Source: Gammaproteobacteria bacterium (lineage in GTDB: Bacteria; Pseudomonadota; Gammaproteobacteria; HTCC5015). Taken from it: 5,805 nt of DNA. Below the pieces are notes generated by a model. It saw only the letters and a list, made by a program, of their open reading frames with translations, did no database searches and was not told the DNA's origin. The stretch lies in contig JAHDBX010000130.1 in assembly GCA_020630145.1 (NCBI GenBank), positions 1 through 5,805 on the forward strand. Direction: 5' to 3'. A program made the translations under genes and the position numbers. Positions within the stretch are counted from its first letter, which is position 1, and each line of letters opens with the position of its first letter. Below are positions 1 through 5,805 of the stretch, one piece after another.

Positions 1-1938
1 GAACGTAAACGATACAATATTGCGAATAATTTTTTACAACTAGTATTAAGAGCCTCTCCAGAACATACACCTTCATTAGGCTTAATGGGTAGCGTCAAAT
101 ATCAACAAGGCTTTTATGAGCAAGCAGATTTTTATTTAAGCAGTGCACTTGCGAATACACCTAATGATCCAGAATTAAGCAAGCTACTTGCTGCAACACG
201 GCTTAAACAAAACCAAACCTCGTCAGCGATTAGTTTATTAGATGAGACCAGCACACGTAAAAGTGACCCTCTAATATTATGGCTAAGCGGCAAAGCTAAA
301 ATTCAATCCGGTGATACTGAAGCGGGTATTAACTTACTTAAAGAAGCGGCTAAACTTTCATCTAAAAATGACCAAATGCATTTAGACATTGCCCAAACAT
401 TTTTATCTATGGGTGAAACTGACAAAGCGATTAGTGAACTAAACTATTTAGACAATCCTGAAGAGATTAACAAACAGAAAGATTTATTTTATATCTATGA
501 CCATATTCAAAAAGGCAGTTTTAATGATGCCCTAAGAGAAACAAAACTGCTAATCAATCAGAAGCCTGATGATTTAGGCTTATATATTGCTTTAGGCAAT
601 ATATATTTAGCCATGCAGCAGGACTCTGAAGCAATTACTGCATTTGAAAAAGCCGCAACAGGTAAAGATTTTGTTAAAGCAAACTTATTACTGGCTAATA
701 CTTACATTAGAAACAGGCAATTTTCTTCTGCGAAAGAGTCCTTTGAACGAATCATTGATATAGAGGACGATCACTTTCAGTCATTAGCAGGCTTGGTCAA
801 CATTGCTATTCTTACCCAAGATGACAAAGCTTATCAAAATGCTATTTCAAATTTACAATCACAGCACCCACAAAACCCAAATGCTTTTCTTGTTCAAGCT
901 CGCAAACAAATTGGCGAACGCGATTGCGCTAATGCAGAAATTACTTTAAAGAAAGTCATTCAATTAGACGAAAAGAACGTAACGGCTATTTTAATGCTCG
1001 CAAGTTGTCTCACGTATAGCAAGAAACTTAATTCAGCTATATTTTTGCTAACAGACAAACTGAAATTACCAGAATTAAAAAAGGTTTCACACCTGCATTA
1101 TCAACTGGCCATGCTGTATAACAGTAACAATAATACTGACAATGCAATTAAGGCAATTAAGAAAGCTTTCAAGTTAAGGCCCGACAATATTGATTATGTA
1201 TTTTCTTATACAAAATTACTCAAACAAGCCAAAAAAAATCAACAAGCTATTTCAATTCTTGAAGATTTTGTAGACAGCAACCCTAACGCCCCTCAAGCAT
1301 ACGGCTTACTCGCTGACTTTTTCTTTTCACAGCAACAATTCAATGATGCATTAATCAATTATGAAAAAGCTGAAGCATTAAGCCCCTCAGCTGACCTTGC
1401 AATCAAACTATTTAGAACCAAGGAAAAACTGGGAATTTTATCTGCTAGCAGCACTCTTGAAAAATGGCTACGTAACCACCCCGGAGATGTCAAGCTAAGG
1501 ATAGAGCTAGCTGGTTATAAACTCAAATCTGGCGACTACACCAGAGCCATTAAAGAATATGAAACAATAGTTAAACAAGGGCACGAAAAGCCGGCCTTAC
1601 TCAACAACCTGGCTTGGGCTTATCAGCAAGTTAACAATAAATCCGCAATACATACAGCGAAGCGGGCCTATCAGCTAGCGCCTAATAGCCCAGAAATAGC
1701 AGATACTTATGGCTGGATTCTGGTGAATATGGGAAAATTACAAGATGGTTTAGCTTTATTAGATAAAGCCTATAAAAGTAAACCTAAATCCGTTGATATT
1801 CAATATCACCTAGCTTATGCTCTTTTTAAATCTAAACAGTATAATAAGGCACAGATTTTGCTTAAGACAATTCTGAGCGATAAATCTGCTAAAGCCTTTC
1901 ATAGCTCGGCGAATAAATTATTAAATGAGATTCCATAA
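1..1938 (+). CDS. prsT: PrsT-like TPR-repeat protein of the XrtA/PEP-CTERM system (5'-partial)
   Basis: The reading frame is open from base 1 without a stop, so the gene starts upstream. The ATG at 85 is internal, because codons 1-28 already read as TPR sequence. The 645 visible codons are almost entirely tandem helical TPR units of about 34 residues. Examples are codons 25-46 (SLGLMGSVKYQQ, then GFYEQADFYL) and a conserved C-terminal stretch with LNNLAWAY at 533-541 and ADTYGWILVNMG at 567-578. That pattern is what I know from the PEP-CTERM-associated TPR lipoproteins called PrsT, which are roughly 900 residues long, so perhaps a third is missing, including any signal peptide and lipobox. 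TPR arrays are protein-protein scaffolds; the partner here is unknown. The gene ends in TAA 27 bases before the export lipoprotein gene, in keeping with a shared operon. A generic TPR protein is the alternative. The TPR fold is certain; the subfamily is likely from motifs plus context. Confidence 0.85.
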   Translation, partial: ERKRYNIANNFLQLVLRASPEHTPSLGLMGSVKYQQGFYEQADFYLSSALANTPNDPELSKLLAATRLKQNQTSSAISLLDETSTRKSDPLILWLSGKAKIQSGDTEAGINLLKEAAKLSSKNDQMHLDIAQTFLSMGETDKAISELNYLDNPEEINKQKDLFYIYDHIQKGSFNDALRETKLLINQKPDDLGLYIALGNIYLAMQQDSEAITAFEKAATGKDFVKANLLLANTYIRNRQFSSAKESFERIIDIEDDHFQSLAGLVNIAILTQDDKAYQNAISNLQSQHPQNPNAFLVQARKQIGERDCANAEITLKKVIQLDEKNVTAILMLASCLTYSKKLNSAIFLLTDKLKLPELKKVSHLHYQLAMLYNSNNNTDNAIKAIKKAFKLRPDNIDYVFSYTKLLKQAKKNQQAISILEDFVDSNPNAPQAYGLLADFFFSQQQFNDALINYEKAEALSPSADLAIKLFRTKEKLGILSASSTLEKWLRNHPGDVKLRIELAGYKLKSGDYTRAIKEYETIVKQGHEKPALLNNLAWAYQQVNNKSAIHTAKRAYQLAPNSPEIADTYGWILVNMGKLQDGLALLDKAYKSKPKSVDIQYHLAYALFKSKQYNKAQILLKTILSDKSAKAFHSSANKLLNEIP

Positions 1939-1953
1939 TATTTCTTTCAACCC

Positions 1954-1958
1954 AAGGA
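1954..1958 (+). promoter_or_regulatory. Ribosome binding site of the export lipoprotein gene
   Basis: AAGGA lies 7 bases before the ATG at 1966, an ideal Shine-Dalgarno spacing. It selects this start over the in-frame ATGs at 1975 and 1978. It is the clearest ribosome binding site in the window; the next two genes have weak ones or none. Confidence 0.8.
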
Positions 1959-1965
1959 AAATAAC

Positions 1966-2586
1966 ATGTACAGAATGATGCTTAAGTTTTGTTCAATAGT
2001 GCTTATAACGACTTTTTTAGCGGCTTGCGCAAGCCAAGCGGGCTCAAAAGTGATCCCACGCGCTAAAGCGCCCAACGTAACCAGCAATTACGAAATTGGC
2101 CCCGGTGATGTCTTGGATGTCTTCGTATGGAGGAATCCTGAAATTTCTATCACTGTTCCCGTTAGACCTGATGGCAAGATATCGACACCATTAGTTGAAG
2201 ATATGGTCGCTGTTGGCAAAACACCAACGCAATTGGCACGTGATATTGAAGCCAAACTGAATACTTTTATTAAAACCCCTAAAGTAACCGTTATTACACA
2301 ACAATTTGTAGGGACATTTAATAAACAAGTTCGTGTTGTAGGCCAAGCTGTCAATCCACGTGCACTATCTTATCGTGAGAATATGTCGCTTTTAGATGTC
2401 ATGATTGAAGTAGGTGGTTTAACCGAATTTGCCGCAGGTAATAAAGCTAAAATTGTCCGCCGTTCAGGCAACAAGGAACTCACAATACCCGCGCGCATCA
2501 AAGACCTCATGCAAAATGGCGATATAAACGCTAATTTACGCATTCAGGCAGGCGATATTCTTTTCATTCCACAAAGTTGGTTCTAA
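1966..2586 (+). CDS. Outer-membrane polysaccharide export lipoprotein (short OPX/Wza-like, XrtA-associated)
   Basis: This 206-residue protein should carry exopolysaccharide across the periplasm to the outer membrane. Residues 1-20 form a lipoprotein signal peptide with lipobox LAAC and acylated Cys21. The +2 residue is Ala, not Asp, which favours Lol sorting to the outer membrane. A polysaccharide export domain follows at about 42-111 (YEIGPGDVLDVFVWRNPE, then VRPDGKISTPL), then one SLBB domain at about 122-166 (VRVVGQAVNPRALSY, then DVMIEVGGL). The chain ends in DILFIPQSWF. It lacks the extra SLBB domains and the C-terminal amphipathic helix with which E. coli Wza builds its own outer-membrane pore, so it probably needs a separate barrel. 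Its size and motifs match the PEP-CTERM-associated export family (TIGR03027-like). The ATG at 1966 is chosen for its Shine-Dalgarno and for the correct signal peptide. A gene 7 bases downstream encodes the inner-membrane partner. Confidence 0.93.
   Translation: MYRMMLKFCSIVLITTFLAACASQAGSKVIPRAKAPNVTSNYEIGPGDVLDVFVWRNPEISITVPVRPDGKISTPLVEDMVAVGKTPTQLARDIEAKLNTFIKTPKVTVITQQFVGTFNKQVRVVGQAVNPRALSYRENMSLLDVMIEVGGLTEFAAGNKAKIVRRSGNKELTIPARIKDLMQNGDINANLRIQAGDILFIPQSWF
2022..2035 (+). repeat. 14-bp perfect palindrome over the lipobox codons
   Basis: GGCTTGCGCAAGCC is its own reverse complement. It covers the codons of the last signal-peptide residues and Cys21 of the export lipoprotein. As RNA it could form only a 5-bp stem with a GCGC loop. 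Part of the symmetry may simply come from encoding Ala-Ala-Cys-Ala-Ser. No function is claimed. Confidence 0.6.
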
Positions 2587-2593
2587 ATAAAAT

Positions 2594-4099
2594 ATGTACG
2601 AAATTGCTCTTAAATTATTAACTACTGCCCGTGGCATGTGGCGCTACCGTTGGTGGTCATTAATAACTATGTGGCCGATCGCATTGGCAGGTTGGATATT
2701 TGTAATACAAATGCCCCCCGTCTATGAGTCAAAAGCTGAGATTTACGCAGATACTCAGTCTGTTCTTAAGCCATTACTTAAAGACTTAACCGTGGAAACG
2801 GACGTTAATAGTCGAATTTTATTGATGACTCAAGCGCTGTTATCTAGACCTAATTTAGAAAGCATAATCCTGAAGACTGACCTTCACTTGCGTGCCGACA
2901 ATGACAGCCAAGTTGAAAGAATGATTAACGGGCTAAGTAAAAAGATATTTATATCTGTACCGTCAAGACGTAAGCCCAACTTTTATGCCATTTCGTATAA
3001 AGATGTTGACCCACAAATGGCACAAACTGTTGTGCAGTCACTGATTGATTCTTTAGTTGAAGGCACACTCTTGGCCAACAGAAATGACTCTGAAAATGCA
3101 CAGGACTTTTTAGTTGAGCAAATTGCTGACTATGAGAAACGTTTGAAAATATCTGAAGATAAACTGGCTGAATTCAAACGTGAGAATGTCGGCTTTATGC
3201 CAAATGAAAGTGGTAGTTACTATGTACGCTTACAGCGTAACTTAGACACTATTACAGACTTGGGCTCTAAAATTTCAATCGCACAAAGACGCTTAGGCAC
3301 CATAAACATTCAACTACAAAATGAATTGTCTTCAAGCTCAGCCTCTGAAGTAAATACTAAAATACAAGAGTTGCAGCGCCAATTAGATGAGTTGTCCTTA
3401 AGCTACACTGACCAACACCCCGATGTTATTGCTTTAAAAGAAAACATTGTACAACTAAGGCAACGCCGCAATAATCGGACTAACGAAGGCAGCAGCAACA
3501 ACCAAATTATTAACCCAGTTCTTCAACAACTTAAACTTTCACAAAGTGAAGTTGAACTTGAGCTAACAACACTACGTGCACAAAAGCGTGATTTAGAAAC
3601 GCAGGTTAATTTCTTAAGAAAGTCTGTTGATACTATACCTGAAGTTGAAGCTAAACTAACCAACCTTAACCGTGACTACTTGGTTAACAAAGAACAGTAT
3701 GAACAATTACTGCAACGCTTAGAATCAGCAAAACTGTCGGAAGGCATTGAAGAAAGTGGCGACAAAGTTAAATTTCGTATTATTAACCCACCACAGCGCC
3801 CGCTTTCACCGACTGGGCCACCAATATTACTTTACTTAATTGGCGTATTTGTTGTGGCTATAGGCGCTGGTGTCGCTTTGGCTTTCTTATTGAACGAAAT
3901 TAACCCTGTTTTCTGCACAGCTGCTGAAATTAGTAGCTATTTGGGTATCCCTGTCTTAGGCTCTGTAACGTTGAAGTGGACGGATGAAGAAAGAAAGCTG
4001 AATAAAAAACGTATTCTACAATTAATGGGAGGCTTTTTCTTATTAGCCTTTATATTCCTGATTTTTGTAGGCATCAAGATTTCGGGCATATTAAATTAA
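2594..4099 (+). CDS. Polysaccharide co-polymerase / chain-length determinant (Wzz/GNVR type, XrtA-associated)
   Basis: This 501-residue inner-membrane protein is expected to set exopolysaccharide chain length and couple polymerisation to export. The family-typical N-terminus (ARGMWRYRWW at 12-21) leads into membrane segment 1 at about 21-40. A Wzz-type domain follows (YESKAEIYADTQSVLKPLL, 44-62), then long coiled-coil helices from about 165 to 385 with YTDQHPDV at 271-278. The GNVR-like segment is at about 358-383 (NRDYLVNKEQYEQLLQRLES). The proline-rich motif PPQRPLSPTGPP (399-410) precedes segment 2 (about 411-433), as in Wzz proteins. A third segment at about 477-497 is characteristic of the PEP-CTERM chain-length family (TIGR03007-like). 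The kinase domain found in Wzc is absent and is encoded by the next gene. The predicted cytoplasmic loop 434-474 (with SSYLGIPVLGSV) is the likely kinase contact. There is no Shine-Dalgarno in the 7-base gap, so translation is probably coupled to the upstream gene; the matched N-terminus supports this start. Confidence 0.93.
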   Translation: MYEIALKLLTTARGMWRYRWWSLITMWPIALAGWIFVIQMPPVYESKAEIYADTQSVLKPLLKDLTVETDVNSRILLMTQALLSRPNLESIILKTDLHLRADNDSQVERMINGLSKKIFISVPSRRKPNFYAISYKDVDPQMAQTVVQSLIDSLVEGTLLANRNDSENAQDFLVEQIADYEKRLKISEDKLAEFKRENVGFMPNESGSYYVRLQRNLDTITDLGSKISIAQRRLGTINIQLQNELSSSSASEVNTKIQELQRQLDELSLSYTDQHPDVIALKENIVQLRQRRNNRTNEGSSNNQIINPVLQQLKLSQSEVELELTTLRAQKRDLETQVNFLRKSVDTIPEVEAKLTNLNRDYLVNKEQYEQLLQRLESAKLSEGIEESGDKVKFRIINPPQRPLSPTGPPILLYLIGVFVVAIGAGVALAFLLNEINPVFCTAAEISSYLGIPVLGSVTLKWTDEERKLNKKRILQLMGGFFLLAFIFLIFVGIKISGILN

Positions 4100-4114
4100 G
4101 CCATTGAGAAAATT

Positions 4115-5134
4115 ATGAGTATTATTGAAAAAGCAATGAATAAAATCACGTCTATTGACAAAGGCGCGACGCACGAAGATACCCAATCTAGTATTGTTAA
4201 ACCACGTAAACGTAGCAGGCCCAGAACTGCAGCTGCCGTACCCGAGGTGGAAGAACAATTAGATTTAACAGAAATAGACTATGGCGATCAACCCGCAGCA
4301 AATAGCGAAACCGAATTGCGTAATAGCAAGCAAGGCCACTATGCGCCTGTTAAGAAAACCGCCGATTTTCAAGCAATAACACATGCACTTCAACAGAAAA
4401 ATGTACTGCCTAGAGACGAACTGCTTGCTCAAAACGCTGATGAATACCGCATTATCAAACGTCCAATTTTAGCCAATGCCTTTGGGCCACAATCAAGCCT
4501 ATGTCCAGATGGAAATATGCTGATGATAACAAGCTCTCTTCCTAATGAAGGCAAGACGCATGTAGCGGTTAATATTGCGCTTAGCTTAGCGCACGAAGTT
4601 AATAACACTGTTTTATTGATAGACGCGGATATTGCCAAGGCTCACACCAGCTCTGTATTTGACGTTGAAGATAGAAAAGGCCTAATCGACTTACTAGTTG
4701 ATGAAACACTCGATATTGAAGATGTATTAGTAGAAACCGGTATACCCGGGTTTAAAGTGATGCCAGCCGGTAGCGACCATACCGTTAAGAATGAACTGCT
4801 CGCCAGCAAGCAAATGCGTAATTTGCTTAACGAGTTAAGTCAACGTTACCCTGACCGTATGATTGTTATTGATTCTCCACCATTACTGGTTACAGCTGAA
4901 TCTCGACTAGTCAGCTCTTTAGCAGGACAAATAGGCTTAGTTATTGAAGCAGCAAGAACATCCAAACATCAAGTAAAAGACGCTGTGGCGATGCTAGATA
5001 AAGATAAGCCTATCAATATTATTTTGAATAAAACCAACCGTAATTTTGGCCTTGGTCAATACGGCACATATGGCTATGGTTATGGTTATGGCAGCCGTTT
5101 ACAACAAGGGCAAAGCAAAGATGGTTCGCACTAG
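4115..5134 (+). CDS. XrtA-associated bacterial tyrosine autokinase (CpsD/Wzc-C type)
   Basis: This 339-residue soluble ATPase is the kinase half of a split Wzc-like system. BY-kinases autophosphorylate a C-terminal tyrosine cluster, and cycling of that phosphorylation controls polymer assembly with the co-polymerase. The N-terminus MSIIEKAMNKI and the segment EYRIIKRPILANAFG (110-124) are typical of the PEP-CTERM-associated family (TIGR03018-like). Walker A is SSLPNEGKT (140-148), Walker A' VLLIDADIAKAH (166-177) and Walker B VIDSPPLL (251-258). The tail has Tyr at 316, 319, 321, 323 and 325, alternating with Gly at the end. Residues 11-85 are hydrophilic and poorly conserved, with a basic patch PRKRSRPR (30-37). 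Walker A' reads DADIAKAH, lacking the proline usual after this motif, but the catalytic Asp residues are present. A weak GAGAA stands 4 bases before the ATG. The gene lies 15 bases after the co-polymerase stop. Its last 14 bases overlap the next gene. Confidence 0.94.
   Translation: MSIIEKAMNKITSIDKGATHEDTQSSIVKPRKRSRPRTAAAVPEVEEQLDLTEIDYGDQPAANSETELRNSKQGHYAPVKKTADFQAITHALQQKNVLPRDELLAQNADEYRIIKRPILANAFGPQSSLCPDGNMLMITSSLPNEGKTHVAVNIALSLAHEVNNTVLLIDADIAKAHTSSVFDVEDRKGLIDLLVDETLDIEDVLVETGIPGFKVMPAGSDHTVKNELLASKQMRNLLNELSQRYPDRMIVIDSPPLLVTAESRLVSSLAGQIGLVIEAARTSKHQVKDAVAMLDKDKPINIILNKTNRNFGLGQYGTYGYGYGYGSRLQQGQSKDGSH
5069..5092 (+). repeat. Tandem hexanucleotide repeat TATGGY x4
   Basis: Four consecutive TATGGC/TATGGT units encode the alternating Tyr-Gly tail of the kinase (residues 319-326). 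Read one base on, each unit contains an ATG (5070, 5076, 5082, 5088). These ATGs are in frame with the downstream outer-membrane gene and no stop lies between. Direct repeats of this kind can change copy number by slippage without breaking the kinase frame. Confidence 0.85.
5106..5110 (+). promoter_or_regulatory. Probable ribosome binding site of the beta-barrel gene
   Basis: AAGGG sits 10 bases before the ATG at 5121, inside the end of the kinase gene. The spacing is slightly long but acceptable. Together with the signal peptide that begins at 5121, it favours this start over the four upstream in-frame ATGs. Confidence 0.5.
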
Positions 5135-5805
5135 TTCTTACCTTCTTAAAACCTGCATCAGTGTATGCACTACCTGTTCTCTGTCATTGCCTGCTTTAGC
5201 AGGCAATGTAACTCTAACACCAGCTGTTGGTCTTGCTTACAATCATACCGACAACTTAACCTTAGCGGAAAACAATGAAGTTACCGACAGCATCATAGAG
5301 CTTACACCTGCTCTTGAGCTTGCCTATGACAGCAACAGACTAGATGCCAATATACAATACCAACTACAATCTCTGTATTATTCTAAGAATAGCGATAATG
5401 ACGAAACATTTCAGCAACTCAACAGTAATATAGAAGCAGAAGTTGTTAACGACCTATTCTGGATTAATATTTCAGACAGCATTACCCAACGCTCTATCAG
5501 TGACACTGCCGGCCAACAGCAAGGCAACCTATTTGCCAACGGCAATGTGACCAATGTTAACGACTTCGCTGTACAGCCTTTAATAAGGCTCAGAAATAAC
5601 GATATTAACTACGAAATAAGCGCAGACTTCGCCCAACAACGCTTTGATAATGATGCAACGACTAATGCTTTAGACAGCGACACTGTTGATTATAATGCCG
5701 CCGTTAATTCAGATACCAATGGGCGTTTTAACTGGGGTATCAATTATTCATCTAGCCGTACTGAGTTTGCGGATAACACCGAAAACTACCTGCGCAACCT
5801 TGAGG
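5121..5805 (+). CDS. PEP-CTERM-associated outer-membrane beta-barrel protein, TIGR03016-like (3'-partial)
   Basis: The frame opens at the ATG overlapping the last 14 bases of the kinase gene and stays open to the window end (228 codons plus one base). Residues 1-27 form a signal peptide with a Lys10 n-region, a Cys/Ser-rich core and an ALA|G cleavage site (A27/G28). The mature part alternates polar and hydrophobic residues as beta-barrel strands do: VTLTPAVGLAYNHTDNL (30-46), ANIQYQLQSLYYSKNSDND (76-94) and EAEVVNDLFWINISDSI (105-121). It is rich in Asn, Asp, Gln and Tyr. This pattern and the place after the kinase match the uncharacterised PEP-CTERM system family TIGR03016, which is roughly 400-500 residues long, so about half is present. 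The function is not established. By position it could be the outer-membrane pore for the polysaccharide (inference). An EpsL-type exopolysaccharide operon barrel is the nearest alternative. Confidence 0.82.
   Translation, partial: MVRTSSYLLKTCISVCTTCSLSLPALAGNVTLTPAVGLAYNHTDNLTLAENNEVTDSIIELTPALELAYDSNRLDANIQYQLQSLYYSKNSDNDETFQQLNSNIEAEVVNDLFWINISDSITQRSISDTAGQQQGNLFANGNVTNVNDFAVQPLIRLRNNDINYEISADFAQQRFDNDATTNALDSDTVDYNAAVNSDTNGRFNWGINYSSSRTEFADNTENYLRNLE
5185..5208 (+). repeat. Perfect 10-bp inverted repeat (hairpin) inside the signal-peptide codons
   Basis: The arms CATTGCCTGC (5185-5194) and GCAGGCAATG (5199-5208) are exact reverse complements around the loop TTTA. The hairpin lies 64 bases after the ATG of the beta-barrel gene and spans codons 22-30, across the signal-peptide cleavage site. 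No T-tract follows, so it is not a classical intrinsic terminator. It could be a translational or mRNA-processing element that sets the level of the barrel protein relative to the kinase, but this is inference. Confidence 0.65.

Noticed and set aside
85..87. ATG at 85 as the start of the TPR gene
   Set aside because: The frame is open back to base 1, the upstream codons read as TPR-family sequence, and there is neither a Shine-Dalgarno nor a signal peptide at this point.
1231..1238. A8 tract in the TPR gene as a programmed frameshift or phase-variation site
   Set aside because: The frame continues normally on both sides with TPR sequence, and A-tracts of this length are expected in A+T-rich Lys/Asn codons. 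There is no sign of an alternative product.
1442..1451. 10-bp palindrome CTGCTAGCAG in the TPR gene
   Set aside because: It is short and loopless, lies within coding sequence and has no partner copies. Palindromes of this size are expected by chance in a window this long.
2088..2354. Reverse-strand open frame of 88 codons inside the export lipoprotein gene
   Set aside because: It lies wholly within a well-supported gene, its translation shows no recognisable domain, and its Thr/Ser/Pro-rich content looks like an antisense shadow.
2714..2719. C6 run near the start of the chain-length gene as a phase-variable tract
   Set aside because: Six bases is short for slippage switching, and the run is explained by two proline codons (Pro41-Pro42) after membrane segment 1.
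4429..4638. Reverse-strand open frame of 69 codons inside the kinase gene
   Set aside because: It is antisense to the conserved Walker A and A' region of the kinase, with no family resemblance. It is a shadow of the conserved sense coding.
5185..5215. Intrinsic terminator after the kinase gene
   Set aside because: The stem is strong but is followed by mixed sequence (TAACTCTAACACC) with no T-run, and it lies inside the next coding region, which continues for at least 200 codons.

Overview
The window is a single co-directional stretch of an exopolysaccharide assembly and export operon. It is of the type that accompanies the exosortase A (XrtA/EpsH)/PEP-CTERM protein-sorting system in Gram-negative bacteria. 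All five genes lie on the + strand and are packed with gaps of 27, 7 and 15 bases followed by a 14-base overlap, so they are almost certainly co-transcribed. The first and last genes are cut by the window edges. The operon promoter, the exosortase gene and the terminator are not in view.

Layout: (1) bases 1-1938, the C-terminal 645 codons of a large TPR-repeat protein of the PrsT type; (2) 1966-2586, a short lipoprotein of the polysaccharide export (OPX/Wza-like) family; (3) 2594-4099, a polysaccharide co-polymerase / chain-length determinant with a coiled-coil periplasmic domain and three membrane segments; (4) 4115-5134, a separate cytoplasmic bacterial tyrosine autokinase with a C-terminal Tyr-Gly ladder; (5) 5121-5805, the first 228 codons of an exported, probably beta-barrel protein of the uncharacterised PEP-CTERM-associated family (TIGR03016-like). 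This last gene runs off the window end.

Working together (inference from the families): the co-polymerase and kinase form a split Wzc-like pair that controls polymer length at the inner membrane. The OPX lipoprotein carries the polymer across the periplasm. The gene 5 product may supply the outer-membrane barrel that this short OPX protein lacks. The PrsT-like protein is a genomic companion of the PEP-CTERM system and its exact role is not known to me.

Organism: lipoprotein and outer-membrane genes point to a Gram-negative proteobacterium. The DNA is fairly A+T-rich by eye, which fits a low-GC gammaproteobacterium (perhaps aquatic) better than the high-GC betaproteobacteria in which these loci are also common. 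This placement is tentative. I see no mobile elements, RNA genes or CRISPR, and no non-coding stretch longer than 27 bases. The most notable non-coding signals are a perfect 10-bp hairpin inside the signal-peptide region of gene 5 and a hexanucleotide repeat at the kinase/barrel junction that creates extra in-frame start codons for gene 5.
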